The notes under the pieces are model-generated. The model was not told the DNA's origin. It did not search any database and worked only from the letters and a program-made list of their open reading frames with translations. The position numbers and the translations under genes are program-made. Shown here piece by piece: positions 1 through 5,849 of a DNA stretch of 9,757 nt. Origin of the DNA: Bacteroidales bacterium UBA5342 (GTDB lineage: Bacteria; Bacteroidota; Bacteroidia; Bacteroidales; UBA5342); contig DHQI01000106.1 in assembly GCA_002408065.1 (NCBI GenBank), positions 17,070-26,826 on the forward strand. The letters run 5' to 3'. The stretch's first letter is position 1; every line of letters starts with the position of its first letter.

Positions 1-71
1 TTGATTTTAGCAGGACGTAGTCCGGAGATTGTGACAACGAGTCTAAAGTGCTCCCCGAGCCATTTGAAGTC
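1..71. other. Unassigned stretch downstream of the Fic gene
   Basis: No gene can be supported here. The minus strand stays open from the Fic stop codon to the window edge in the same frame as Fic, giving a plausible peptide beginning DFKWLGEHF and continuing with LVVTISGLRPAKI. The plus strand is also open, ending at a TAA at 73-75. There is no start codon context and no clear terminator. It may be a dispersed intergenic repeat or the edge of a decayed gene. Confidence 0.2.
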
Positions 72-1193
72 TTAATTGTTATCGCCAGGTTTTTGTATTA
101 GCTCATAGTTTGTACTTCTTCCGCCACTACCGTCTTTTTGAAGAATCTCCTTATTTATTAAATCTTTAATATCTCTATATGCTGTGTCTTGCGAACATTT
201 ACATATTTTTCCCCATTTAGTGGTCGTTAGTTTTCCTGAAAATCCATCAAGTAGCTTATTAATCATTTTTTGTTGACGCTCATTAAGAATTGTTTCAGAA
301 TGTAATCTCCAGAATTCTGCCTTCTGGAGCACTTTCATTAATAAATCTGATGTAGAGTTGATAGCATCCTTCAAGCATTCTAAAAACCACAAAATCCATT
401 CTGTAATATCTGAGCTTCCTTTTTGAGTTCTTTCTAATACTTTATAGTATTGTTTCCTTTCAACTCTAATTTGGGCAGACATACTATAAAATCGTTTTGC
501 ACTTTTATCAGAGCGTGCAAGAATCATTTCTGTAATAGCTCTTGTTATTCGCCCGTTTCCGTCTTCAAATGGATGAATCGTTACAAACCACAAATGAGAT
601 ATTGCAGCTTTAAGAACCGGGTCAATTTCTGTTTCATTTTCTATCCAGTCAAGTAGTTTGTCCATTTCTGAATCTATTCTCTCTGCAGCAGGTGCTTCGA
701 AATGTACTTTTTCTCTCCCTAATGGTCCGGATACTACTTGCATTGATCCTCTTGTGTCTTTTCGCCACGCAGCAACTGTAATTTTATACATATGACTCCA
801 ACCTGTTGGGAAAAGTGCTGAATGCCATCCAAATAATCGGTCTCTTGTGAGTGGCAATCCATATCTCTGAGTCGCATCAAGCATCATATCAACGATACCA
901 TCAATATGTCTTTCTGATTCAATAGAACCAGCGATATCAATTCCTAATCTGCGTGCAATTGATGAACGAACTTGTTCTTTTTCTAGAATTTCGCCTTCAA
1001 TTTCAGATGATTTAACAATTTCCAATGTTAATGTATTCAACATTGCTTCATTTTGTAAATCAAAACCAAGAGATTCCATTCTACCAAGAAGCTTTCCTTG
1101 TAAATTTCTAGTCTCGCTTAGCGCTAACAGTACTTTCTTGTTATCCCAAGAAAATTCTGTCCAATTCGGTCTATTGTGAATGTATAATGCCAT
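72..1193 (-). CDS. Class II Fic family protein (probable AMP-transferase) with C-terminal winged helix
   Basis: Fic enzymes usually transfer AMP from ATP to a hydroxyl side chain of a target protein in the cytosol, and many also remove it. The complete core motif HPFEDGNGR is at residues 207-215, with His207 as catalytic base and a further Arg at 218. The N-terminal part resembles DUF4172 and contains S62-SEI-E66-G67, which fits the (S/T)xxxE(G/N) inhibitory helix. Its Glu66 would block ATP, so this is a class II, self-inhibited Fic. Residues about 153-173 look like the target-docking flap. Residues about 301-365 form a winged-helix DNA-binding domain with a recognition-helix-like stretch, CSQDTAYRDIKDL. 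The length of 373 aa is close to single-chain Fic proteins of the Shewanella SoFic type. The ATG at 1191-1193 is the only good start. No antitoxin gene is adjacent, as expected when the inhibitor is built in. It is AT-rich and lies in the accessory part of the window. The target is unknown. Confidence 0.92.
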   Translation of the reverse strand: MALYIHNRPNWTEFSWDNKKVLLALSETRNLQGKLLGRMESLGFDLQNEAMLNTLTLEIVKSSEIEGEILEKEQVRSSIARRLGIDIAGSIESERHIDGIVDMMLDATQRYGLPLTRDRLFGWHSALFPTGWSHMYKITVAAWRKDTRGSMQVVSGPLGREKVHFEAPAAERIDSEMDKLLDWIENETEIDPVLKAAISHLWFVTIHPFEDGNGRITRAITEMILARSDKSAKRFYSMSAQIRVERKQYYKVLERTQKGSSDITEWILWFLECLKDAINSTSDLLMKVLQKAEFWRLHSETILNERQQKMINKLLDGFSGKLTTTKWGKICKCSQDTAYRDIKDLINKEILQKDGSGGRSTNYELIQKPGDNN

Positions 1194-1195
1194 AT

Positions 1196-1299
1196 CTCCG
1201 CAAAATTTGCGGTAAATATATGTCGTTTTCTCCGCATTTCAAATAAACTCCGCAAATATTAATGAGATTAAGGGTCGTGTTCTCCGCATGCGCAGATAT
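1196..1299 (-). repeat. 52-bp imperfect tandem duplication with four TGCGGAG sites and a palindrome (putative operator)
   Basis: The top strand carries CTCCGCA at 1196, 1230, 1248 and 1282, spaced 34, 18 and 34 bp. This reflects two 52-bp units (1196-1247 and 1248-1299), each starting CTCCGCAAA and containing GTCGTnTTCTCCGCAT. In the unit nearest the gene the first site extends to the perfect palindrome CCGCAAA-A-TTTGCGG (1198-1212), which covers the predicted transcription start and ends five bases from the ATG. The second copy of that site has lost its right arm. The layout looks like a multi-site operator. The likely ligand is the winged helix of the downstream Fic protein, but this is inference. 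Confidence 0.6.
1213..1243 (-). promoter_or_regulatory. Predicted promoter of the Fic gene
   Basis: On the minus strand, TTTG (1240-1243) is followed by a 19-bp spacer and TATATTTA (1213-1220), seven of eight bases of the Bacteroidales -7 consensus TAnnTTTG. Transcription would start near 1205-1209, giving a leader of only about 12-16 nt before the ATG at 1193. TGCGGAG sites lie just upstream of the -33 box, between the two boxes and in the leader, so a bound protein could readily block this promoter. Confidence 0.6.
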
Positions 1300-1304
1300 A
1301 TTTT

Positions 1305-1383
1305 TCCGTCTTTACGGATATTCAGCATCCGTTGGAGGGATTTTATTAATCCCGACTTTGTTTAATATTAGGATTTGTAATCC
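1305..1383. repeat. Cluster of four short stem-loops
   Basis: Four small inverted repeats follow one another, with the first two sharing a few bases: TCCGT/ACGGA (1305-1318), CGGAT/ATCCG (1315-1331), GGGATT/AATCCC (1337-1353) and GGATT/AATCC (1371-1383). The last three share a GGAT(T)/(A)ATCC arm. No credible reading frame covers them and none has a T-run typical of a terminator. This looks like a non-coding dispersed repeat between the Fic gene and the IS. Confidence 0.4.
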
Positions 1384-1434
1384 GCTGTATGTTGATAGTG
1401 AGTGCACAGTGGTTATGTTGGCTTTTTGCAAATT

Positions 1435-1474
1435 CCGGTGATGTTGACCCCTCCAACGGTCATATTGACCCCTC
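1435..1474. repeat. Left-end IS21 repeat sites (two copies)
   Basis: Two copies of the IS end motif are seen: CCGG-N6-TGACCCCTCC (1435-1454) and CGGTCATATTGACCCC (1457-1472). The second is followed by CTTGGATTT, which also follows the innermost right-end site when that is read on the other strand, so the inner sites pair over a longer stretch. In the IS21 family such multiple subterminal repeats are transposase binding sites. Confidence 0.75.
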
Positions 1475-1512
1475 TTGGATTTTGGCCACTAAAAATGGCG
1501 AGTATGACAAAA

Positions 1513-2232
1513 TTACATTATTTTTCTAAGACTTTCACCTTTGAGTTCTATTCTGTGCGAAGTATGGACTAAACGATCCAAAATAGCATCCGCGATAGTG
1601 GCTTCTCCTATGATGTCGAACCAGCTGGCTACAGGTAGTTGACTCACTATAATGGTAGCTGATTTGGCGTGTCTGTCTTCTATTATTTCCATCAGATCCA
1701 TTTGATGTTGCTTTTCAAAATGCGTCAATCCAAAGTCGTCAAGGATGAGAAGATTCGTCTTAGATATTTTGTTGAACAACTGATGTATTGTACCTTCTAA
1801 GCGTGCCATTTTGGTCTGTTGCAATAGCTTTTGGATATTGAAGTAGGCGACTTTGTAACCTTGTGCACAAGCATTATGTCCAAGTGCAGAAGCTACAAAG
1901 CTTTTCCCGCAACCAGTGGCTCCTGTGATCAAAACCGACTCTCCGTTTGCAATGTATCGCCCTGTAGCTAATGTGGAGATGAGGTCTTTGCTTAAGCCTC
2001 TTGTTGCATCGTATTTAAGCTCTTCTATTGAAGCTTGATATCGGAACTTTGCTGTTTTCCGTAAACGCTCAAAACGTCGATTTTCCCGGTCTTGTAACTC
2101 TGCTTGAAGGAGTATCTCCAGCCCTTCGCCAAGGCTTAACTCGTTTAATCTTCGGGTTTCGGCCAGAGCATTCCAGCTTGTTTTGAACCCGTTTAATCGC
2201 AATTGTGACAATTGATTTTCAATGTTTTCCAT
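1513..2232 (-). CDS. istB: IS21-family helper ATPase IstB
   Basis: IstB is the AAA+ partner of the IS21 transposase. It oligomerises on DNA, helps choose the target and activates the IstA complex. The 239 residues are normal for the family. Walker A GATGCGKS is at 104-111, Walker B LLILDDFG at 161-168, and a sensor stretch TIIVSQLPV follows at about 193-201. The C-terminal block (about 214-239, containing DRLVHTSHRIELKGESLRK) is typical of the IstB/DnaC-like group. The start ATG at 2230-2232 lies 10 nt after the istA stop, so the two genes form one transcription unit. The gene is complete. Confidence 0.95.
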   Translation of the reverse strand: MENIENQLSQLRLNGFKTSWNALAETRRLNELSLGEGLEILLQAELQDRENRRFERLRKTAKFRYQASIEELKYDATRGLSKDLISTLATGRYIANGESVLITGATGCGKSFVASALGHNACAQGYKVAYFNIQKLLQQTKMARLEGTIHQLFNKISKTNLLILDDFGLTHFEKQHQMDLMEIIEDRHAKSATIIVSQLPVASWFDIIGEATIADAILDRLVHTSHRIELKGESLRKIM

Positions 2233-2242
2233 AATATAGTTG

Positions 2243-3802
2243 TTAAAATGATAATTGATTGCTATAATATTCTCTCCCCCTTATATTTTGATGTTGAGGT
2301 AGGCTACTTTCAGTGTCTTCTGATGTTTGTTCTGTCATCCTATTTTGTATCAGGTTACGCAAAAAGTTGTAGGTATAGTTCCGGTGTTTTATCGCTATTT
2401 TGCAAGCCTTGTTAAAAGTTTCTTCTGGGGTATTTCTCTGTAAGCTAAACAAGCCATCACAACTTTTATAAAGCTGCTCAGGATACTTGTTTTGTGTAAA
2501 AACCAGTGCAACTAACTCACCCAATGTTGCAGATAATGCTGAGGCTTTCTTTTGATAGTATTCAGGGCTACGATTTAGGTAGTGTTGATGAGCAGAACAC
2601 AGGTGATCTTTGTTGGTGGTGTAGGCTCCCCTGCCACGTTCACGTGGGTGTGTGGCAATCAACTGATGATGACTAAAAATGCGGACCAAAGAGCGGGTGT
2701 AAACGACTTTGAGTTGCTGTCCGATATATTGATAAGGTGCACTGTAATAATGCTTGTCCTCTCCCAGATAAATATGATTATTCTGAGCAAGTTTGTAGCT
2801 TTTGTAATACTTGATTTCAAAGGGATGCGGAGGAAGATCTTGCAAGGTGTGTTTTTCATCGGAGAGAAAATGTTCTTCCCTACAATAATCCCGCTTTTGC
2901 ATACGTGTCTGATTATGTTTCTCTACTCGCTCTGATATAGCGTTGTTGAGCTCTTTCAAAGAGAAAAATTGCTGGTGGCGCATACGGGCATACACACGGT
3001 TATAAATGAGTTTTACCTGATTTTCTACCAGCGCTTTGTCCTGAGGTTTTCTGGCGCGTGCAGGCACTACAGCCATCTGGTAGTGATTGGCAAAATCTTC
3101 AAGAACCCGATTAATGGTAGGTTCGTACTTGTTGGCTTTGATAACAGCAGACTTCAGATTATCAGGCACCAGAATTTTAGGTGCTCCACCCAGTTGTTCT
3201 AAACAGCAGCTAAGCGCATAAATAAAGTCATCAATACGCTGACTCGGAACAGCCATACAAAAGCCGTAATCGGAATAAGGCAGACAGGCCACAAAAACCT
3301 GACAGTCGATAATCTCTCCTGTTGCAGGATCAATATATGAAAGCTTTTTACCTGCAAAATCAACATACAACTTATCCCCTGGCTTATGTTGGAGAACCAG
3401 CGATGGATTTTTGCTTAAGCTATGCTGCGACAAATGAAAACTGAACTGACTCAGACTGTATCCAGCCGGGTGAGTTTGTCGGTACTCTTCCCATAACAAC
3501 TGTTTTGTAACGCCGGTTTTTTTGAGTTCATCAAAATAGTAATCCAACTGATCCTTTAGATCTGAAAAACGCTTATCCTTATAAGCCGGATTACCTGGAT
3601 GAAAGACTTTCTCCAGAGAGTGATCTTCCATCTTAAGCAAGGTAGAAAGACTTAGCTTTGAGCTTTTATACTTGCCCAGATAGCTCTTTACGGTATTTTT
3701 ACTTATGCCCAAGTCGCGAGCTATGGTCTTGTTGCCATAGCCTTGGTTGTGCAATCGGAGTATTTGTTTTACTTGACTCATTCTTTTAGGTTTTCCTGCC
3801 AT
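2243..3802 (-). CDS. istA: IS21-family DDE transposase IstA
   Basis: IstA cuts and joins the ends of the IS. The ATG at 3800-3802 gives 519 aa; an upstream in-frame TTG at 3814 would add four residues but lies inside an inverted repeat. Using the ATG numbering, an N-terminal helix-turn-helix is at about 8-45 (GNKTIARDLGISKNTVKSYL). The catalytic RNase H-fold triad is Asp148 (YVDFAG), Asp214 (VPDNLKSAV) and Glu260 (KALVENQVK). A C-terminal beta-rich end-binding region follows at about 315-400. The length is normal and no frameshift is seen. The gene is followed after 10 nt by istB. Confidence 0.95.
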   Translation of the reverse strand: MAGKPKRMSQVKQILRLHNQGYGNKTIARDLGISKNTVKSYLGKYKSSKLSLSTLLKMEDHSLEKVFHPGNPAYKDKRFSDLKDQLDYYFDELKKTGVTKQLLWEEYRQTHPAGYSLSQFSFHLSQHSLSKNPSLVLQHKPGDKLYVDFAGKKLSYIDPATGEIIDCQVFVACLPYSDYGFCMAVPSQRIDDFIYALSCCLEQLGGAPKILVPDNLKSAVIKANKYEPTINRVLEDFANHYQMAVVPARARKPQDKALVENQVKLIYNRVYARMRHQQFFSLKELNNAISERVEKHNQTRMQKRDYCREEHFLSDEKHTLQDLPPHPFEIKYYKSYKLAQNNHIYLGEDKHYYSAPYQYIGQQLKVVYTRSLVRIFSHHQLIATHPRERGRGAYTTNKDHLCSAHQHYLNRSPEYYQKKASALSATLGELVALVFTQNKYPEQLYKSCDGLFSLQRNTPEETFNKACKIAIKHRNYTYNFLRNLIQNRMTEQTSEDTESSLPQHQNIRGREYYSNQLSF

Positions 3803-3813
3803 AATCAGTTGCA

Positions 3814-3835
3814 ATTAGTAGTGAATACTACTAAT
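3814..3835. promoter_or_regulatory. Inverted repeat just upstream of istA
   Basis: A perfect 9-bp inverted repeat, ATTAGTAGT / ACTACTAAT with a GAAT loop, ends 11 bases before the istA ATG. It could be an operator for IstA or another regulator, or an RNA hairpin that limits translation. No strong Bacteroidales promoter was found here; the best -7 candidate, TAGGTTTT, lies at about 3840-3847 and lacks a good -33 box. Confidence 0.45.
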
Positions 3836-3855
3836 GAACAAAAACCTAAATCCAA

Positions 3856-4046
3856 GGGGGCAATATGCTCCGTTTTTTTATCGAAGCAAAAGCTCTTTTA
3901 GGGGGTCAATATGCTCCGTTATCAGTCAGATGACGAAGTGAAATCAATCCTTAAATCAGCCTGAGGGGGTCAGCATCTGCCGGAATGACAGCCCGAAAAC
4001 ATTGCCCGAAAACGCTATCGCGGAGGGGGTCAGCTTGCTCCGGAAT
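3856..4046. repeat. Right-end IS21 repeat array (four copies)
   Basis: Four copies of GGGGGTCAnnnTGCTCCGG-like motifs start their G-run at 3856, 3901, 3965 and 4025, with spacings of 45, 64 and 60 bp. The first lacks the T (GGGGGCAATATGCTCCG) and the third is altered in the middle (CAGCATCTGCCGG). Between the third and fourth, GCCCGAAAAC occurs twice at 3991 and 4004 with a 13-bp period. These are inverted relative to the two left-end sites and are expected to bind IstA. Confidence 0.75.
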
Positions 4047-4333
4047 ATCCACTCAGCTGTCACTATCGATTCTTTACGGTTGATATCGTGATAGGTGGAG
4101 TGAAGAGAGGTTTTGATCTCTTCCAATATACCATTAAATGCTTTGCTTTTTGCTGTGCGTCCTTTGGCTTTGTTTTGCTCTACGCTCCAGTCTTTAGCAC
4201 ATATCGTCTGCTTAGTGCTAAAGTGCACTCTTTCTCCATTGACTGTAATTCTAGCAATAATTGGTGCTGTACCGTCTTTTTTTTCTGCATTCTTCTTTCT
4301 GAAGAATTGTACGTTAAATGTTGTTCTCATCAT
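4047..4333 (-). pseudogene. N-terminal fragment of a Bacteroides-type tyrosine recombinase, truncated by the IS
   Basis: About 95 residues remain from an ATG at 4331-4333 (a second ATG follows directly). They match the start of integrases from Bacteroides mobile elements. The opening FNVQFFRKKNAEKKDGTAPI and the strands ITVNGERVHFSTK form an arm-type DNA-binding domain. The following segment, KSKAFNGILEEIKTSL through KESIVTAE, begins the core-binding SAM-like domain. The catalytic domain with the R-H-R-Y residues is absent. After VTAEW the frame runs into the IS end and stops at 3956. A possible -7 box TATTTTTG (4350-4357, minus strand) lies upstream, without a convincing -33 box. The gene starts 268 bp from the tRNA-Ser 3' end, as is common for island integrases. 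Confidence 0.85.
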
Positions 4334-4428
4334 TTCAGATTTAGGTTGACAAAAATAATTTATATATCACTAAATGAAATGATTGCAGGGGTGACAATGT
4401 GCGACAGCATAGTGCCAATATCGGACAT

Positions 4429-4478
4429 CCAGTAACCTATTTTCATCTTTTTTTTATAGGTTACTATTTGGTGACTGG
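4429..4478. repeat. Inverted repeats upstream of the integrase fragment (possible attachment-region sites)
   Basis: AGTAACCTAT (4431-4440) and ATAGGTTACT (4456-4465) are perfect inverted repeats around a 15-nt T-rich loop. A third related copy, GGTGACTGG at 4470-4478, matches the extended left arm CCAGTAACC in eight of nine positions on the opposite strand. Three CCAGTnACC-like sites between an integrase gene and a tRNA gene suggest recombinase or excisionase binding sites. The rest of the interval 4334-4530 contains nothing else I recognise. Confidence 0.4.
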
Positions 4479-4530
4479 AAATTGTCCTAAATAGGCATAT
4501 TTGAGCGGCCAAAGCGAAACAAGAAGGCAT

Positions 4531-4566
4531 AAAAAAACCCTACAAAACGTTGGTTTTGTAGGGTTT
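4531..4566 (-). terminator. Rho-independent terminator of tRNA-Ser
   Basis: A perfect 14-bp stem (4535-4548 with 4553-4566) closes a GTTG/CAAC loop. On the minus strand the stem leads into a run of seven T. It lies about 35 nt past the tRNA 3' end, and separates the tRNA from the accessory DNA beyond. Confidence 0.85.
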
Positions 4567-4601
4567 GTCTCTGTTTTGTCATTTATTGACTTAACTTTCA
4601 G

Positions 4602-4686
4602 CGGAGAGAGAGGGATTCGAACCCCCGGATCCGTGAAGATCAATGGTTTTCAAGACCACCGCATTCGACCACTCTGCCATCTCTCC
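4602..4686 (-). tRNA. tRNA-Ser(UGA): tRNA-Ser (anticodon UGA)
   Basis: The minus strand folds as an 85-nt class II tRNA. The acceptor stem GGAGAGA (4680-4686) pairs with TCTCTCC (4603-4609), and G is the discriminator base, as usual for serine. The anticodon loop is CTTGAAA, giving UGA, which reads UCA codons. A long variable arm follows, and the T arm GGGGG-TTCGAAT-CCCTC is normal apart from one G-T pair. CCA is not encoded. Its 3' end faces the integrase fragment, so it is a candidate integration site. Confidence 0.95.
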
Positions 4687-4721
4687 TTGGCTTTGTGTGT
4701 GCTTTTCTCTCAAAGCGGCTG

Positions 4722-4752
4722 CAAAAGTAAAGAATAAGTTGGAATTTTCAAA
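4722..4752 (-). promoter_or_regulatory. Promoter of tRNA-Ser
   Basis: The minus strand has TTTG (4749-4752), a spacer of exactly 19 bp and TACTTTTG (4722-4729). This is a full match to the Bacteroidales housekeeping consensus TTTG-N19-TAnnTTTG. Transcription would start about 30 nt before the mature tRNA 5' end at 4686. Confidence 0.8.
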
Positions 4753-4773
4753 AAAATGCAGCAAAAAAACAAT

Positions 4774-4805
4774 AAAAAAGATCATCTATTTTTAGATAGA
4801 TGACC
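4774..4805 (-). terminator. Rho-independent terminator of rpoD
   Basis: On the minus strand, GGTCATCTAT pairs with ATAGATGATC (one G-T pair; 4796-4805 with 4780-4789) around a 6-nt loop, followed by six T and further A/T. It begins 25 nt after the rpoD stop codon. Confidence 0.8.
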
Positions 4806-4830
4806 TTTCCTTGGGGAAACGTATTTATTA

Positions 4831-5691
4831 TTATCCTAAATAGGTTTTTAATAAGCTACTTCTTGAATTGTGACGTAAGCGACGAATGGCTTTTTCTTTG
4901 ATCTGGCGTACGCGTTCGCGTGTCAGTCCAAACTTATCACCAATCTCTTCCAAAGTCATTTCCTGACATCCTACACCGAAGAAAGAGCGAACAATGTCAG
5001 CTTCTCTTTCGGAAAGGGTAGAAAGGGAGCGCTCGATTTCACGGGCCAAAGATTCATTCAAAAGAATTTTGTCAGCACGAGGCGAATCACTGTTAACAAG
5101 TACATCAAGTAGGCTGTTGTCCTCTCCTTCGGTAAAAGGAGCATCAACAGACACGTGACGTCCTGAGATACGCATCGTATCGGCTACTTTGTCCGGAGAC
5201 AAATCAAGTTCTTTTGCCAACTCATCGGCAGAAGGACGGCGTTCGTTTTCTTGTTCAAAACGGGCAAATGCTTTGTTGATTTTGTTCAGAGAACCAACTT
5301 GATTCAGAGGTAGTCGAACAATACGGCTCTGTTCTGCTAAAGCTTGAAGTATCGATTGACGAATCCACCATACGGCATAAGAGATAAACTTAAAACCACG
5401 CGTTTCATCAAATTTTTCAGCGGCTTTTATAAGTCCGATGTTACCCTCGTTGATCAAATCGGGGAGGGTAAGTCCTTGGTTTTGGTATTGTTTTGCTACA
5501 GAAACTACAAAGCGAAGATTGGCTCGTGTTAATTTTTCCAAAGCTACACGGTCACCTTTACGGATGCGCTGTGCCAATTCTACTTCTTCTTCGATAGTAA
5601 TCAATCCCTCTCTACCGATCTCCTGAAGATACTTGTCCAGAGAAGCACTTTCCCTGTTGGTAATGGACTTTGTAATCTTTAACTGCCTCAT
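4831..5691 (-). CDS. rpoD: Primary sigma factor RpoD (sigma-70 family, Bacteroidetes type)
   Basis: This subunit directs RNA polymerase to housekeeping promoters. The 286 residues match the short Bacteroidetes form, which lacks region 1.1 and the long non-conserved insert of E. coli RpoD. Region 1.2 is at about 16-46 (SLDKYLQEIGREGLIT). Region 2 is at 51-121, with the core-binding and -7 recognition stretch FDETRGFKFISYAVWWIRQSI. Region 3 is at about 130-205, including the finger SVDAPFTEGEDNSLLD. Region 4 is at about 215-275, with the helix-turn-helix TLEEIGDKFGLTRERVRQIKEKA. The start is the ATG at 5689-5691. The gene has its own promoter and terminator. Nothing in the protein is unusual. 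Confidence 0.97.
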   Translation of the reverse strand: MRQLKITKSITNRESASLDKYLQEIGREGLITIEEEVELAQRIRKGDRVALEKLTRANLRFVVSVAKQYQNQGLTLPDLINEGNIGLIKAAEKFDETRGFKFISYAVWWIRQSILQALAEQSRIVRLPLNQVGSLNKINKAFARFEQENERRPSADELAKELDLSPDKVADTMRISGRHVSVDAPFTEGEDNSLLDVLVNSDSPRADKILLNESLAREIERSLSTLSEREADIVRSFFGVGCQEMTLEEIGDKFGLTRERVRQIKEKAIRRLRHNSRSSLLKTYLG

Positions 5692-5727
5692 TTAATATGT
5701 ATAATTTAGTTTATTATTTATATAACT

Positions 5728-5762
5728 AAAAAGGCGCTCATAAATTGCTTTATGGCGCTGTT
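5728..5762. promoter_or_regulatory. Terminator-like hairpin in the rpoD leader
   Basis: A stem of about ten pairs with one bulged A (5734-5744 with 5749-5758) has a 4-nt loop. On the minus strand five T follow it; on the plus strand six T follow (from 5761), so it resembles a terminator in both directions. It lies between the predicted rpoD promoter and start codon, ending about 36 nt before the ATG. It might attenuate rpoD, protect the mRNA 5' end, or stop antisense reading. Confidence 0.5.
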
Positions 5763-5772
5763 TTTTCGGGTG

Positions 5773-5803
5773 CAAATGTATTGCTATTAAGCCAAAATGT
5801 CAA
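5773..5803 (-). promoter_or_regulatory. Promoter of rpoD
   Basis: On the minus strand, TTGA (5800-5803) is followed by a 19-bp spacer and TACATTTG (5773-5780), a full match to the Bacteroidales -7 box. The -33 box differs from TTTG at two positions. The predicted leader is about 70-75 nt and contains a strong hairpin. Confidence 0.7.
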
Positions 5804-5849
5804 GTAGTTCTTGCTATTTTATGTTAGTGTCAGTGAAGTAAACAAAGAG

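Larger units (their letters stand above)
1432..4046 (-). mobile_element. IS21-family insertion sequence (about 2.6 kb)
   Basis: The element holds istA and istB in the usual order and strand, between arrays of short end repeats. The outermost matching ends are ATTCCGG at 1432-1438 and CCGGAAT at 4040-4046, each followed inward by a TGACCCC block. The exact tips are uncertain by up to about 15 bp, since the TG...CA dinucleotides usual for the family can also be placed at 1445 and 4032. No 4-8 bp target duplication is visible at either candidate boundary. The right end interrupts an integrase gene whose remainder is missing on the left. Both transposition genes are intact, so the element may be active. 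Confidence 0.85.

Noticed and set aside
2582..2935. 117-codon open frame on the plus strand
   Set aside because: It lies wholly inside istA on the other strand, has no family features and no promoter; a shadow of the transposase.
3856..4046. Evenly spaced short repeats that might suggest a CRISPR array
   Set aside because: The repeats are degenerate, unequally spaced (45/64/60 bp), match the left IS end in inverted form and have no cas genes nearby; they are IS21 end sites.
4088..4435. Overlapping plus-strand open frames across the integrase fragment
   Set aside because: The minus-strand frame matches a known integrase N-terminus; the plus-strand products are cysteine/phenylalanine-rich shadow translations.
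4531..4566. Long perfect hairpin near the integrase considered as a recombination site
   Set aside because: The run of seven T on the tRNA strand and its position just past the tRNA make it an ordinary terminator.
4501..4737. Open frames running through the tRNA-Ser gene on both strands
   Set aside because: They translate the tRNA and its terminator; the product is the familiar false tRNA-derived peptide.
4485..4844. Direct repeat TCCTAAATAGG at 4485-4495 and 4834-4844 flanking the tRNA, considered as attachment duplicates
   Set aside because: It is only 11 bp, AT-rich and one copy lies in the last codons of rpoD; chance similarity is a sufficient explanation.
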